DNA from: an uncultured Bacilli bacterium
GTDB taxonomy: Bacteria; Bacillota_I; Bacilli_A; RF39; UBA660
Reading direction: 5' to 3'
Assembly (NCBI GenBank): GCA_910585045.1
Contig: CAJUCD010000001.1
Location: 124,001-188,000, forward strand
DNA: 64,000 bases
How positions within the stretch are numbered: the first letter of the stretch is position 1; the number at the start of each line of letters is the position of its first letter. The notes under the pieces were generated by a model that had not been told where the DNA came from, ran no database searches, and worked only from the letters and a program-made list of their open reading frames with translations. The position numbers and the translations under genes were made by a program. Below are positions 16,259 to 26,059 of this stretch, one piece after another.

Positions 16259-18683
16259 CTTCTATTAATTCTTCTTCTGGTTGTTTTTCTACTAAGCTTA
16301 TAGTTGAAACATATTGTTCATCTTTTAAATTTATTAATCTAACACCTTGAGTTACGCGTCCTAAAGTATTGATTTGTTCTAAAGACATTCTCATAGTTGT
16401 GCCAGTGTTTGTCATTATTACTAATTCTTTATCTTCATCAACAACTTTAACTGCTGCAATATTACCATTCTTATCAGTTATATTTAAAGCTTTTACACCT
16501 TTTGAACCGCGGCTTGTTTCTCTAAATTCGCTAACTAAGGTCTTTTTTCCATATCCTTTTATAGTTACTAACAATAAATTATCTTCTTCTGTTACTACTT
16601 CAGCACATACGCATTTCGTTCCGTCTAAATTAATTCCTTTTACACCACTGGCTGTTCTACCCATTGCGCGAATCTTATCTTCTTTAAATTTAACCATACG
16701 GCCTTGTTCGCTGCCTAATAATACATAATTATCTCCATTTGTTTTCTTAACAGCAATTAATTCATCGCTTTCTTTTAGACTTATACAAATTTTACCTGAC
16801 GTACGTATGTTCTCGAATTCGCTAATTGCAGTCTTTTTAACTAAGCCCTTTTTAGTAGCAAATAACAAGAATTTAGCCTGTTCATCTGGTGAAACACTAA
16901 TCATTGAGCTTATACTTTCATTTTTCTCAATTGGAAGCAAGTTTATTATTGGTAAACCTTTAGATTGTCTATTAAATTCAGGAATTTCATAACCTTTTAA
17001 GCGATATACTTTTCCTTTATTAGTAAAGAAGAATAAGTAATCATGTGAAGATAGATTTATCATTTGTTCTACAAAGTCTTCTTCATTAGTTGTCATTCCT
17101 TTAACTCCCATACCGCCTCTTTTTTGGGCTTTAAAGGTATCACTGGTTGTTCTTTTTATGTAGCCTTTATTTGTAAGAGCAATTAAAATGTTTTCTTCTG
17201 GAATTAGTGATTCATCTTCAATAAATTCTATAGCTGTCATATCTATATCTGTACGACGTTTATCTCCATATTTATCTTTTATTTCTTGAAGTTCTTCTTT
17301 GATTATATTTAGTACTTTTTCTTCTGATGCTAAAATTGATCTTAATTCATCAATTAAAGCTAATAGTTCTCGAAGTTCTGCTTCAACTTTTTCTCTTTCT
17401 AAACCAGTTAAGCGACGGAGTTTCATTTCAAGAATTGCTTCTGCTTGAACTTCAGAAAGCCCAAATTTGCTCATTAAAGCCTCTTTTGCGGCCTCATCAG
17501 ACTCAGCACCTCTAATTACCTTAATAACCTCGTCAATGTGGTCTAAAGCTATTTTTAAGCCCTCTAAAATGTGAACTCTTTTTTCAGCTTTATCTAAATC
17601 AAATTGTGTTCTTCTAATTATAACTTCTTTTTGGTGGTCAATATATTTAGATATAATATCTTTTAACCCTAAAGTTTTAGGGACGCCATTATCTAACATT
17701 AAGAATATAATACCATATGTTGTTTGGAAAGATGTATGTTTATATAACTTATTTAGTATTACTTGAGCGTTGGCATCTTTTCTTAAAGTAATGGTTATTT
17801 TAACGCCATCTTTTAAATCTACATGATAGTCTGTAATACCATCTAAAACTTTATTATGGACTAATTCTGCGACTTTATTTTTTAATTCAAGAGTATTTAC
17901 TCCATATGGTACTTCATCAATTACTATATATTCACGACCATTTTTTTCTTCAATTTGAGCTCTAGAACGTATAGTAATACTGCCTCGTCCTGTTTCATAG
18001 GCTTTTTTAATACCACTATTGCCTAAAATTATAGCTCCTGTTGGAAAATCTGGACCTTTAATATGCTCCATTAAGCCCATTGTATCTATTTCTGGATTAT
18101 CAATGTATGCAATACAGCCATCAATAACTTCGCCTAAATTGTGAGGTGGTATATTGGTAGCCATACCAACTGCTATACCCATAGTACCATTTACTAAGAT
18201 ATTAGGAAATCTTGCTGGTAATACTTCTGGTTCTTTTGTAGTCTCATCATAATTAGGATTAAAATTAACTGTATTTTTATTAATATCACGCAATAATTCC
18301 ATTGATACTTTTGCTAATTTAGCTTCAGTATAACGGTAAGCGGCAGCGCCATCTCCTTCGATATTACCAAAGTTACCATGACCATCAACTAGCATATAAC
18401 GATAATTAAAATCTTGAGCCATTCTTACCATTGCTTCATATATACTTGAATCACCATGAGGATGGTATTTACCCATAACATCACCAACAATTGTGGCTGA
18501 TTTACGATGTTGTTTATCAGGAGTTAAACCATTTTGTAGCATATCATATAAAATTCGGCGATGTACAGGTTTTAAACCATCTCTTAAGTCTGGTAAGGCA
18601 CGAGATACGATAACACTCATGGAATACTCTAAAAAAGATTTTCTTACTTCTTCTACTATATTATTTTTTTCTAATTTATCCAT
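16245..18683 (-). CDS. gyrA: DNA gyrase subunit A
   Basis: GyrA is the DNA-cleaving subunit that introduces negative supercoils with GyrB. It is full length (812 aa). The catalytic tyrosine is Y118 in AAYRYTEAKL. The quinolone region reads HPHGDSSIYEA, with Ser79 and Glu83 at the usual drug-contact positions, that is, the sensitive state. The C-terminal pinwheel has a GyrA-box QKRGGMG, a slight variant of QRRGGKG, which distinguishes it from ParC. It lies 10 nt downstream of gyrB. Confidence 0.98.
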   Translation of the reverse strand: MDKLEKNNIVEEVRKSFLEYSMSVIVSRALPDLRDGLKPVHRRILYDMLQNGLTPDKQHRKSATIVGDVMGKYHPHGDSSIYEAMVRMAQDFNYRYMLVDGHGNFGNIEGDGAAAYRYTEAKLAKVSMELLRDINKNTVNFNPNYDETTKEPEVLPARFPNILVNGTMGIAVGMATNIPPHNLGEVIDGCIAYIDNPEIDTMGLMEHIKGPDFPTGAIILGNSGIKKAYETGRGSITIRSRAQIEEKNGREYIVIDEVPYGVNTLELKNKVAELVHNKVLDGITDYHVDLKDGVKITITLRKDANAQVILNKLYKHTSFQTTYGIIFLMLDNGVPKTLGLKDIISKYIDHQKEVIIRRTQFDLDKAEKRVHILEGLKIALDHIDEVIKVIRGAESDEAAKEALMSKFGLSEVQAEAILEMKLRRLTGLEREKVEAELRELLALIDELRSILASEEKVLNIIKEELQEIKDKYGDKRRTDIDMTAIEFIEDESLIPEENILIALTNKGYIKRTTSDTFKAQKRGGMGVKGMTTNEEDFVEQMINLSSHDYLFFFTNKGKVYRLKGYEIPEFNRQSKGLPIINLLPIEKNESISSMISVSPDEQAKFLLFATKKGLVKKTAISEFENIRTSGKICISLKESDELIAVKKTNGDNYVLLGSEQGRMVKFKEDKIRAMGRTASGVKGINLDGTKCVCAEVVTEEDNLLLVTIKGYGKKTLVSEFRETSRGSKGVKALNITDKNGNIAAVKVVDEDKELVIMTNTGTTMRMSLEQINTLGRVTQGVRLINLKDEQYVSTISLVEKQPEEELIEDNAE

Positions 18684-18693
18684 TTTTTACCTC

Positions 18694-20607
18694 CTATATA
18701 TCTAGATTTTCTGCGTATGGTGCATTGGTTTCAATGAATTCACGACGTGGCTCTACTTCTTCGCCCATTAATTTAGTGAATATTTCATCAGCGGCTATAG
18801 CATCATCAACTGTTATTTGACGAAGAATTCGCTTATTAATATCCATAGTAGTTTCACATAATTCTTCAGCGTCCATTTCTCCTAGACCTTTCATACGAGA
18901 AATTTCATATTTGGTATTAGAAGATAATGTAGCTAAATAATCATCACGCTCTTGTTCGTTTAAAACATATTTTATAGTTTTACCATGTTTTATACAGAAC
19001 AATGGTGGTTGGGCAGCATAGACATGACCTGCTTCTACAATTGGTTTGAAAAAACGATAGAATAAAGTTAATAATAAAACTCGGATATGAGAACCATCAA
19101 CATCAGCATCGGTCATAATAATGATTTTATGATATCTTAGTTTGTCTAAATTAAAGTCTTCGCCTATACCTGTACCAAAAGCAGTTATGATTGTTCTTAT
19201 TTCTTCATTAGATAAGGCTCTATCTAAACGAGCTTTTTCAACATTTAATATTTTACCACGCAATGGTAATATTGCTTGAGTCATACTATCACGACCTTTT
19301 TTAGCTGAACCTCCCGCAGAATCTCCCTCGACTAAAAAGATTTCGCTAATAGTTGCATCTTTACTTTTACAATCGGCTAATTTACCAAAAAAATTAGTAA
19401 CATCTAATGCTCCACTTCGACGAGTGGCTTCTCTAGCTCTTTTAGCTGCGATACGTGCACGAGATGCTGTCATACATTTTTCAATAATAGCTTTAGCTAC
19501 GTTAGGATTTTCCATTAAAAAGCGTTCTAATCCTGCACCAAAGATATCACTAGCTATTTTCCTTACTTCACTATTACCTAATTTAGTTTTAGTTTGGCCT
19601 TCGAATTGAGGGTCAGGATGTTTACAAGAAATAATCATTGCTAAACCTTCACGGCAATCATCGCCACTTAAACCTTCATCTTTTTCTTTAATTATCTTAT
19701 TATTACGAGCATAATTATTAATAATACGTGTTAAAGCATTTTTAACGCCATCTTCATGTGTTCCACCTTCATAGGTATTGATGTTGTTAGTAAATGAATA
19801 TAAACTAGCGGTATAAGAATCATTATATTGCATAGCTACTTCAATACTTATATTATCAATAGCTCCTTCAATATAAATTACATCTTCATGTAATGTTTGT
19901 TTATTTTTATTTAACATATTAACATATTCAATAATTCCACCGTTATAGCAAAATACATCTTTTTTATCAGAAACTCTTTCATCAGTTAAAGAAATTCTTA
20001 AACCTTTATTTAAAAAAGCTAATTCTCTTAGTCTGGTTGCTAATGTATCGTAATTAAATTCGGTTGTTTCTTGAAATATTTTAGGATCTGCTTTAAATGT
20101 TACAGTTGTTCCTGTGCGTTCTTTAGAACAACTATCTATAACTTTCATTGGTTCACATGGATGTCCACCATTCTCAAAGCGTTCATAATGTACTTCACCA
20201 TCACGATATACTCTTACTTCAAGCCATGTTGATAAAGCATTAACAACACTCGCTCCTACACCATGTAGACCGCCAGATACTTTGTAGCCACCGCCGCCAA
20301 ATTTACCACCTGCATGTAATACTGTAAATATAGTTTCAATTGTTGATAAACCAGTTTTTTGATTGATTCCTGTTGGCATACCACGACCATCATCTTTTAC
20401 TGAAATTGAATTATCTTGATGAATTACTACTTCAATATCATCACAGAAGCCTGCTAATGATTCATCTACGGCATTATCTACAATTTCCCATACTAAGTGA
20501 TGTAATCCTTTCTCGCTAGTAGCTCCAATATACATTCCTGGTCTTTTTCTTACGGCTTCTAAGCCTTCTAATACTTGAATATCATTATCTGAATAATTAT
20601 TTTCCAT
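18694..20607 (-). CDS. gyrB: DNA gyrase subunit B
   Basis: GyrB is the ATPase subunit of gyrase. The GHKL ATP site is recognisable from EIVDNAVDES, DDGRGMPTG and HGVGASVVNALS; the Toprim region has EGDSAGGSAKKGRD and TDADVDGSHI. The 637-residue length is normal. It is separated by 3 nt from recF and by 10 nt from gyrA, giving the usual recF-gyrB-gyrA operon. Confidence 0.98.
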   Translation of the reverse strand: MENNYSDNDIQVLEGLEAVRKRPGMYIGATSEKGLHHLVWEIVDNAVDESLAGFCDDIEVVIHQDNSISVKDDGRGMPTGINQKTGLSTIETIFTVLHAGGKFGGGGYKVSGGLHGVGASVVNALSTWLEVRVYRDGEVHYERFENGGHPCEPMKVIDSCSKERTGTTVTFKADPKIFQETTEFNYDTLATRLRELAFLNKGLRISLTDERVSDKKDVFCYNGGIIEYVNMLNKNKQTLHEDVIYIEGAIDNISIEVAMQYNDSYTASLYSFTNNINTYEGGTHEDGVKNALTRIINNYARNNKIIKEKDEGLSGDDCREGLAMIISCKHPDPQFEGQTKTKLGNSEVRKIASDIFGAGLERFLMENPNVAKAIIEKCMTASRARIAAKRAREATRRSGALDVTNFFGKLADCKSKDATISEIFLVEGDSAGGSAKKGRDSMTQAILPLRGKILNVEKARLDRALSNEEIRTIITAFGTGIGEDFNLDKLRYHKIIIMTDADVDGSHIRVLLLTLFYRFFKPIVEAGHVYAAQPPLFCIKHGKTIKYVLNEQERDDYLATLSSNTKYEISRMKGLGEMDAEELCETTMDINKRILRQITVDDAIAADEIFTKLMGEEVEPRREFIETNAPYAENLDI

Positions 20608-20610
20608 CTT

Positions 20611-21699
20611 TTACTCCTCCATTACTTTGCCATTTTCTACTTTAAAAATCTTGGCTGTTTTTAATAAATCTGAATTAACATTATCTATTTCGGTAGTAGT
20701 TATAAATATTTGTAATTCACTATCAATTAAATTTAAAATATTGTTAATTTTTACTTTATCCAATTCGCTAAATAAGTCATCTAATATTAAAATTGGCTTT
20801 TTGTTTAAAACTGCATCTATATTTTTAATTTCAGCTAATTTAAAAGCAATAACACTATTTTTCTGTTCACCAACTGATGAATACTCTTTTACTATTTCTT
20901 TATCAATTATAAATTCAATATCATCATGTTGCGGACCAAATAATGTTTTACCAAGAATTATTTCCCGGGAAATATTTTTGGCATACATATTTAGTAATTG
21001 TTCTTTCTTTTTCCCTTTATATTCACTTTTGTAATTAATGGACAAATGTCCTTTTTGAGTTATTTTGTAATATATATCAGAAATATAAGAATTTATATTG
21101 TTTATAAACTCCTCTCTTATCGACACTATCTTTAAACCAAGGTCTACTAATTGGGCAGTTAGAATATCTAAAAAGTCATTTTGATATATATTCTTTTTAT
21201 TTAAAGCTTTTAAGTAAGAATTTCTCTGTTTTAAAATCTTATTATAATTAGTTAAATAATTTAAATAAGTACTATTGATTCCAGAAATTTCAATATTTAA
21301 AAGTCTTCTTCGTGTCATAGGAGTATCTTTTATAATTTTTAAATCATCAGGGCTAAATAAAATTATATTAACTTTGGTAATATAATCACTTACTTTAGCT
21401 ATTTTATTATTATCTATTTTTATTCTTTTACCTGTGTCACTTATTATTAGTTTGTAATTATTAAAAATATTATCTTTAATTAATCCTTCAATTTTAGCAA
21501 TATTTTTACCTTTTTTAATTACTACATCTTCACTGCCTAAGCGAAAAGTTTTGGTAAATCCTAATATATATATAGCTTCAACTAAATTGGTTTTACCCAT
21601 GCCATTTAATCCATATATTATATTAGTTTTATTAGAAAACTTAATTTCTAGGGATTCGTAATTGCGAAAATTTAATAACTTTAAACTTGTAATTTCCAT
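20611..21699 (-). CDS. recF: DNA replication and repair protein RecF
   Basis: RecF is an SMC-like ATPase that acts with RecO and RecR at stalled forks. Walker A is GLNGMGKTNLVEA (residues ~32-44), the ABC signature region is YSSVGEQKNSV, and Walker B is PILILDDLFSELD. The 362-residue length is typical. It is 3 nt upstream of gyrB. A Noc-type palindrome lies within the gene. Confidence 0.96.
   Translation of the reverse strand: MEITSLKLLNFRNYESLEIKFSNKTNIIYGLNGMGKTNLVEAIYILGFTKTFRLGSEDVVIKKGKNIAKIEGLIKDNIFNNYKLIISDTGKRIKIDNNKIAKVSDYITKVNIILFSPDDLKIIKDTPMTRRRLLNIEISGINSTYLNYLTNYNKILKQRNSYLKALNKKNIYQNDFLDILTAQLVDLGLKIVSIREEFINNINSYISDIYYKITQKGHLSINYKSEYKGKKKEQLLNMYAKNISREIILGKTLFGPQHDDIEFIIDKEIVKEYSSVGEQKNSVIAFKLAEIKNIDAVLNKKPILILDDLFSELDKVKINNILNLIDSELQIFITTTEIDNVNSDLLKTAKIFKVENGKVMEE
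20960..20973. other. Noc-binding-type palindrome inside recF
   Basis: Exact ATTTCCCGGGAAAT in the recF coding sequence, the third perfect copy in the origin-proximal 21 kb. Confidence 0.75.
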
Positions 21700-21773
21700 T
21701 TTTACCCCCTATAGTCTTAAATTTTAAATTACAGGCATTTTTATGTACTCCTATACCTAGATTAATTATATCA

Positions 21774-21795
21774 TAAAAAAAGACCTTTTTAAAGG
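21774..21795 (-). terminator. Terminator of the ComK-like gene
   Basis: CCTTT/AAAGG (21784-21788, 21791-21795) with flanking A/T pairs is followed on the minus strand by T7. The stem overlaps the gene's stop codon. It separates the ComK-like gene from recF. Confidence 0.6.
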
Positions 21796-22238
21796 AATTT
21801 TTTACTATTTCGACCTCTAAGTGCAGATTCAAGACGAGTTGCGCGCATAACTTGTTTATCAAATATACTATAACTCTGATTAATATGGACTTTTTGATAA
21901 GATTTAAATAGAATTTCGACTTCATTGCCATCAGGATAGTAATTTAAAATATTATTTAATGAAACCCAAACACACTCTTTATTACGGATAGAATGAGTAG
22001 GAATAAAAATTAAATTATTAATCTCATTTAAAAGAATTGGAGGTTTATAGGAAGATCCTGTTAAATAAGAACTTCCTTTTTGACGTCCTTCTAAAGTAGA
22101 ACCATTTAGTTGACAATTACGAGATAGTATTTCTAAAGGGGTTTCATCAACAATTAGTTCTTTATCGCTTTCTATAACAATGCTATTTTCAGAACCTGGA
22201 ATAATAGCTAAGGTATCTAAAGTAATTAAATATGGCAT
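21789..22238 (-). CDS. ComK-family protein between dnaN and recF
   Basis: ComK is the master activator of competence genes in B. subtilis. The match lies in the family core: CQLNGSTLEGRQKGS, SYKPPILLNEINNLIFIPT and ECVWVSLNNI correspond to ComK segments around CRFFGSSYAGRKAGT, SHKPPIMVDPSNQIFLFPT and QCGWISHVHV, and YSIFDKQVMRATRLE matches YNSFENQVYRTAWLR. At 149 residues it is shorter than ComK (192), lacking the C-terminal tail. The usual gene at this position in Bacilli is an S4-domain protein, which is absent. Whether it activates competence genes is unknown. Confidence 0.82.
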   Translation of the reverse strand: MPYLITLDTLAIIPGSENSIVIESDKELIVDETPLEILSRNCQLNGSTLEGRQKGSSYLTGSSYKPPILLNEINNLIFIPTHSIRNKECVWVSLNNILNYYPDGNEVEILFKSYQKVHINQSYSIFDKQVMRATRLESALRGRNSKKFL

Positions 22239-22326
22239 AAAAAAATGCCTCCTTTCATATAAAATATGTTTGTTATATCATATGAAGGGCGCATATTTTG
22301 TCGAATTGTGAATAAAATAACTTAAA

Positions 22327-23445
22327 TTAATATGTTTTAATTGGTAATATTAGTTGAATAAGAGATTCATCAGTTAAAGATTTAACTATTAATGGTTTAA
22401 CATCACTATTTAGAAGTAATAATATTTCTTCTTCTGCTAAAGTTTTTATAGCCTCAAGCATATATTTTGAAGAAAATGAAATTTCTAGTTTTTCTTTATT
22501 ATTAGTTTCAATTGTTAATTGTTCTTCAACCTTACCAATTTCTGATACATAAGAATTAATAATCATTTTAGTATTTTCTAAGGACATTTTAACAATATTT
22601 TTGTCTTTACCTTGAGTAAGTAAAGCAGCACGATCAATGGCATCATTAAATTCTTTTTTGTTAACTTTGATTATATAAGCAAATTCACTTGGAATTAAGT
22701 TTGAAGTATTAGGATATGTTCCACTTAATAAATTTGTTTGAAAGTTAATATTTTTATATTTAAATAAAGCTTTATTGTTAAATATGTGGATTTCTATATC
22801 TGATTCATCAGTAATGATTCTTTCTAATTCCATAATATTTTTACCTGGAATAACTATTTCTGTTTCTTTTTCAATGTTACTAGATAATTTGATATTCTTT
22901 TTAGCTAATCGATATGAGTCAGTAGCTACTGTTTCTAAAACATCACGTGTAAATTTGAAATTAACTCCTGTTAAAATTGGTTTTAATTCTTGGTTAGAAA
23001 TAGCAAATACTGTTTGATTAATGATTGTTTTAAATATGTCGCCAGCAATGGTTATTGGTTCTTTACTTTCTTCTAATTTAACATCTGGATAATCATTTAT
23101 ATCTAAGCAATTTAAATTATATTGATTATTATCAGTATAAATCTTAATTTTTAAGCCATCTATTACTTTAAAATTAATAGTATCACTAGGCATTTTACGA
23201 ACTATATCTAAAATGTATTTACTTTGAATAATAATGCCACCTAAGGAGTCTATTTCTTTAATGTCTTTTGCTTCAATAAGAACTTTGATAGTTAGTTCAG
23301 AATCGCTTGCTGTTAAGTATAAGCCTTCGCTTTTTAATTCAAATTTGATTCCATTTAAAACAGGTATAACGTTTTTAGTAGATATTGCTCTAATTACATT
23401 ATTTAATCCTTCTAAAATTATATTTTTTTCAATTGTAAATTTCAT
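22327..23445 (-). CDS. dnaN: DNA polymerase III beta sliding clamp
   Basis: DnaN forms the ring that tethers polymerase to DNA. The 372-residue protein shows the three-domain clamp pattern, beginning MKFTIEKNIILEGLNNVIRA and ending with LIQLILPIKTY, equivalent to the usual IMPIR terminus. AAGAAGGAAT precedes the ATG. It follows dnaA by 145 nt; that gap contains a DnaA-box-like TTATCTACA (23587-23595) overlapping the dnaA stop, and is otherwise AT-rich. Confidence 0.97.
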   Translation of the reverse strand: MKFTIEKNIILEGLNNVIRAISTKNVIPVLNGIKFELKSEGLYLTASDSELTIKVLIEAKDIKEIDSLGGIIIQSKYILDIVRKMPSDTINFKVIDGLKIKIYTDNNQYNLNCLDINDYPDVKLEESKEPITIAGDIFKTIINQTVFAISNQELKPILTGVNFKFTRDVLETVATDSYRLAKKNIKLSSNIEKETEIVIPGKNIMELERIITDESDIEIHIFNNKALFKYKNINFQTNLLSGTYPNTSNLIPSEFAYIIKVNKKEFNDAIDRAALLTQGKDKNIVKMSLENTKMIINSYVSEIGKVEEQLTIETNNKEKLEISFSSKYMLEAIKTLAEEEILLLLNSDVKPLIVKSLTDESLIQLILPIKTY

Positions 23446-23590
23446 ATTTATTCCTTCTTTCTATTTTTATTAGTATTTATAATGCTGTTAATAATGTTTG
23501 TAACTCTTATTTTATTAGTATTTATGGGACTATTTTAAGATTTTAGTTGTTAGTAAATAGTCTTTTATAAACATTTAATTAATTTGTTAT

Positions 23591-24940
23591 CTACAATTTG
23601 GATTTTATCTCCTTTATTGTGTGCTCTAAATCATTATTGGTTAAGAGCTCTTTTTCAATTTTATCACAAGCAAATATGACAGTTGAATGATCACGACCAC
23701 CAAATTCTAAGCCTATTCTTGGGAATGTTTCATCCGTTTCCATACGGCATAGATACATTGCTAATTGTCTTGGATGAGCGACTTTGTTGCTTCTTTTCTT
23801 GCCTTTTAAGTCATCAATAGTAATATTGTAATGGTCAGCGACAGCTTTTTGAATTTTAGTAATGTTATTGTTAGAATAGATGTTCTTATTAACAAATTCT
23901 TTTAAAGCTTCACAAGTGAATTCTAAATCTATTGATTTAGGAACTATAATAGCTGTATAGGCCATTAGACGATTTACAGCTCCTTCTAGGAAACGGACAT
24001 CATTTTGGCAGGCATTGGCTATATATTCAATACTTTCTTCTTTTATTAAGTTAGCAATGTTGGTATTTTCGAGTTTTTTTCGGATAATTCGACATCTTAA
24101 GTCGAAATCTGGGGGATAAATATCTACTGGTAAACCCCACATAAACCTTGAACGTAAACGTTCTTCAAGAATTTTTAAATCGTCTGGAGAACGGTCGCTG
24201 CTGATAATTATCTGTTTATTAGATTGATGTAAGTAATTAAATGTGTTAAAAAATTCTTGTTGGGTTTTTTCAGCACCTACTAAGTATTGGATGTCATCAA
24301 TTATTAAGACATCAACATTTCGGTATTTATTTTTAAATTCTGTTGCATATTCTATAGTGTTTTTAGCATTATCAGGGTTAGCAATATTAGTGTATTCTGT
24401 CATAAATTCATCACAAGTACAATATAATACTTTTCGATTAGAATTTTCAGTAATGAAATTTCCTATAGCATGCATTAAGTGTGTTTTTCCTAAACCGCTT
24501 TTACCGTATATAAATAGAGGATTATGAATTCTTCCTGGAGCTTCTGCAACAGCCATAGCGGCTACTTTAGCTAAACGGTTAGTATCTCCTACTACGAAAT
24601 TGTTAAAATTAAGATTAGGATTTAAATTAGTATTAAAGTTATTGTTTGTAACTTCATTGTTATCCACAGTAGGAGGTATACTTATTTGAGTTAGTTCTTC
24701 TTCTAAAATAAAATTAATATCATAGGATATATTAGTAATATGATATAAAGTTTTCTCTATTAATGAGTAGTAATTATCTCCAAGCATTTTTTTGTGGATT
24801 TCCATGGGTACTTCAAAAGTTATTTTAGTATCTGTTATACTAACTATTTTTAAATCATTGAACCATGCATGGAATGATGCTGGATTAATTTCTTTATATA
24901 TATTTTCTAGAAAGATTTTTAATAAATCTTCGTTCTCCAA
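23591..24940 (-). CDS. dnaA: Chromosomal replication initiator DnaA
   Basis: DnaA binds DnaA boxes and melts the origin. Domains are in order: N-terminal interaction domain, Asn-rich linker (near residues 105-135), AAA+ core with Walker A GKSGLGKTHL and Walker B VLIIDDIQYL, and the C-terminal DNA-binding domain with the signature GGRDHSTV. I prefer TTG at 24940 as the start (MENEDLL...), since GGGGTGAGG lies just upstream; a GTG at 24949 is the alternative and lies inside that site. A perfect DnaA box (24660-24668) is inside the gene. Confidence 0.97.
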   Translation of the reverse strand: MENEDLLKIFLENIYKEINPASFHAWFNDLKIVSITDTKITFEVPMEIHKKMLGDNYYSLIEKTLYHITNISYDINFILEEELTQISIPPTVDNNEVTNNNFNTNLNPNLNFNNFVVGDTNRLAKVAAMAVAEAPGRIHNPLFIYGKSGLGKTHLMHAIGNFITENSNRKVLYCTCDEFMTEYTNIANPDNAKNTIEYATEFKNKYRNVDVLIIDDIQYLVGAEKTQQEFFNTFNYLHQSNKQIIISSDRSPDDLKILEERLRSRFMWGLPVDIYPPDFDLRCRIIRKKLENTNIANLIKEESIEYIANACQNDVRFLEGAVNRLMAYTAIIVPKSIDLEFTCEALKEFVNKNIYSNNNITKIQKAVADHYNITIDDLKGKKRSNKVAHPRQLAMYLCRMETDETFPRIGLEFGGRDHSTVIFACDKIEKELLTNNDLEHTIKEIKSKL

Positions 24941-25492
24941 AAACCTCACCCCGCTGTCTAGCCTTGTTTAACAAGATAATTGTATCGCATTTTAGTTTTA
25001 ATTTAAACCCTAAAATTAAAAATGTTTATTATTAACATGTTATAAACATCTTTTTGCCCTTATTCTACCTTATAAAAAGATATTTATCAACACTATTCAC
25101 AAAATTTTAATGGTCTGTATTAACAATTAACAAATGATTTTTTGACTTTAAATGTTGATATTGTTAATAATTTGTAAAAAATGATATTTTTTGTCAGGAA
25201 ATACCAGGTTCTGTTGGTAAGAATGATTTGTTAATAACTTAGCATTTATAAACATTTTATTGGATTTTAGCTGTTAATAAATAGTTTGACATTAATTGTT
25301 GTAAATATTTAATTGTTTATAGTTTGTTTATATTAAAAGTTATCCACATTATCCACAATTTAGTGTTTATAACTTGATCTGTAAAGGCATATTGTTAAAT
25401 TTAAAAATTCTATTTAATTAATCTTGAATAAAATATTTTTTAAATTAAGATTGTTAAAAAAAGTTTAAAAAGGAGAGTTTAGTATAAAAAAC
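24941..25492. other. oriC: Predicted replication origin (oriC)
   Basis: This AT-rich, gene-free stretch lies between divergent dnaA and rpmH, where gene polarity flips so that both arms are read with the fork. It contains two perfect head-to-tail DnaA boxes (25340-25357), variants TTATCAACA (25084-25092) and CTATTCACA (25093-25101), and several TTATAAACA-like 9-mers. A/T-rich DNA beyond the tandem boxes (25380-25480) could be the unwinding element. Confidence 0.85.
25340..25357 (+). other. Tandem perfect DnaA boxes
   Basis: TTATCCACA occurs twice in direct contact (25340-25348 and 25349-25357), the strongest DnaA-binding signal in the gap. Confidence 0.9.
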
Positions 25493-25521
25493 TTGACTAT
25501 CTTTCAATAAAATATTATAAT
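25493..25521 (+). promoter_or_regulatory. Promoter of rpmH
   Basis: TTGACT (25493-25498) and TATAAT (25516-25521) with 17-nt spacing. The transcript would start near 25528, about 29 nt before the rpmH ATG. Confidence 0.85.
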
Positions 25522-25556
25522 TAAACCACTTGAATTTTTTGAGGGAGGTGCAAGTT

Positions 25557-25679
25557 ATGAAGAGAACATATCAACCTAATAATCGTAAAAAAGCTAAGAA
25601 GCATGGATTTTTTGCTCGTAAGGAAACTAATATCTTAAAAAATAGACGTAAAAAAGGTCGTAAAGTTTTATGTAAGTAA
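25557..25679 (+). CDS. rpmH: 50S ribosomal protein L34
   Basis: L34 is a tiny basic protein of the large ribosomal subunit. The 40-residue product begins MKRTYQPNNRKKAKKHGFFA and ends RKKGRKVLCK, the L34 pattern, slightly shorter than the common 44 residues. GGGAGGTG lies 7 nt before the ATG. It heads the plus-strand rpmH-rnpA-yidC-khpB block that abuts the origin in most bacteria. Confidence 0.97.
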   Translation: MKRTYQPNNRKKAKKHGFFARKETNILKNRRKKGRKVLCK

Positions 25680-25705
25680 CCACTATTTTTAAGTGGTGTT
25701 TTTTT
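25679..25705 (+). terminator. Hairpin after rpmH
   Basis: ACCACT/AGTGGT (25679-25684, 25692-25697) followed by GT8. It overlaps the rpmH stop and probably reduces transcription into rnpA, giving more L34 than RnpA. Confidence 0.75.
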
Positions 25706-25733
25706 TCGGAATATTTATTGGATGTGAAAAAAT

Positions 25734-26057
25734 TTGAAAAAGTATGAAATTGTAAAGAAAAATACAGATTTTAATGATATAATTAATACAGGAAGATGCA
25801 TTCGTAATAAGTATTATAGTATTTATTATAAGGATAGTGAAGATGAATTTCCAAAGTTTGGTTTAGCTGTTAGTAAAAAATGTGGTAATGCCGTAGATAG
25901 AAATAAAATAAAAAGACAACTTAGAAATATAATTGATGATAATAAGAAATTGTTTTCAATTAAGATGAATTATATTATAATGGTAAGGAAAGAAATACTT
26001 AACGTATCTTACCTGCAAATGGAAGAACAGTTAATTAATTTGATGAAGAAAGGATAA
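25734..26057 (+). CDS. rnpA: Ribonuclease P protein component
   Basis: RnpA is the protein cofactor of the RNase P ribozyme, which trims tRNA 5' ends. It has 107 residues with the RNR-type signature NAVDRNKIKRQLRNI and the upstream KFGLAVSKKCGNAV. The start codon is TTG with a poor ribosome site (GGATGTG), which suggests low expression. It is followed by yidC after 2 nt. Confidence 0.95.
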   Translation: MKKYEIVKKNTDFNDIINTGRCIRNKYYSIYYKDSEDEFPKFGLAVSKKCGNAVDRNKIKRQLRNIIDDNKKLFSIKMNYIIMVRKEILNVSYLQMEEQLINLMKKG

Positions 26058-26059
26058 TT

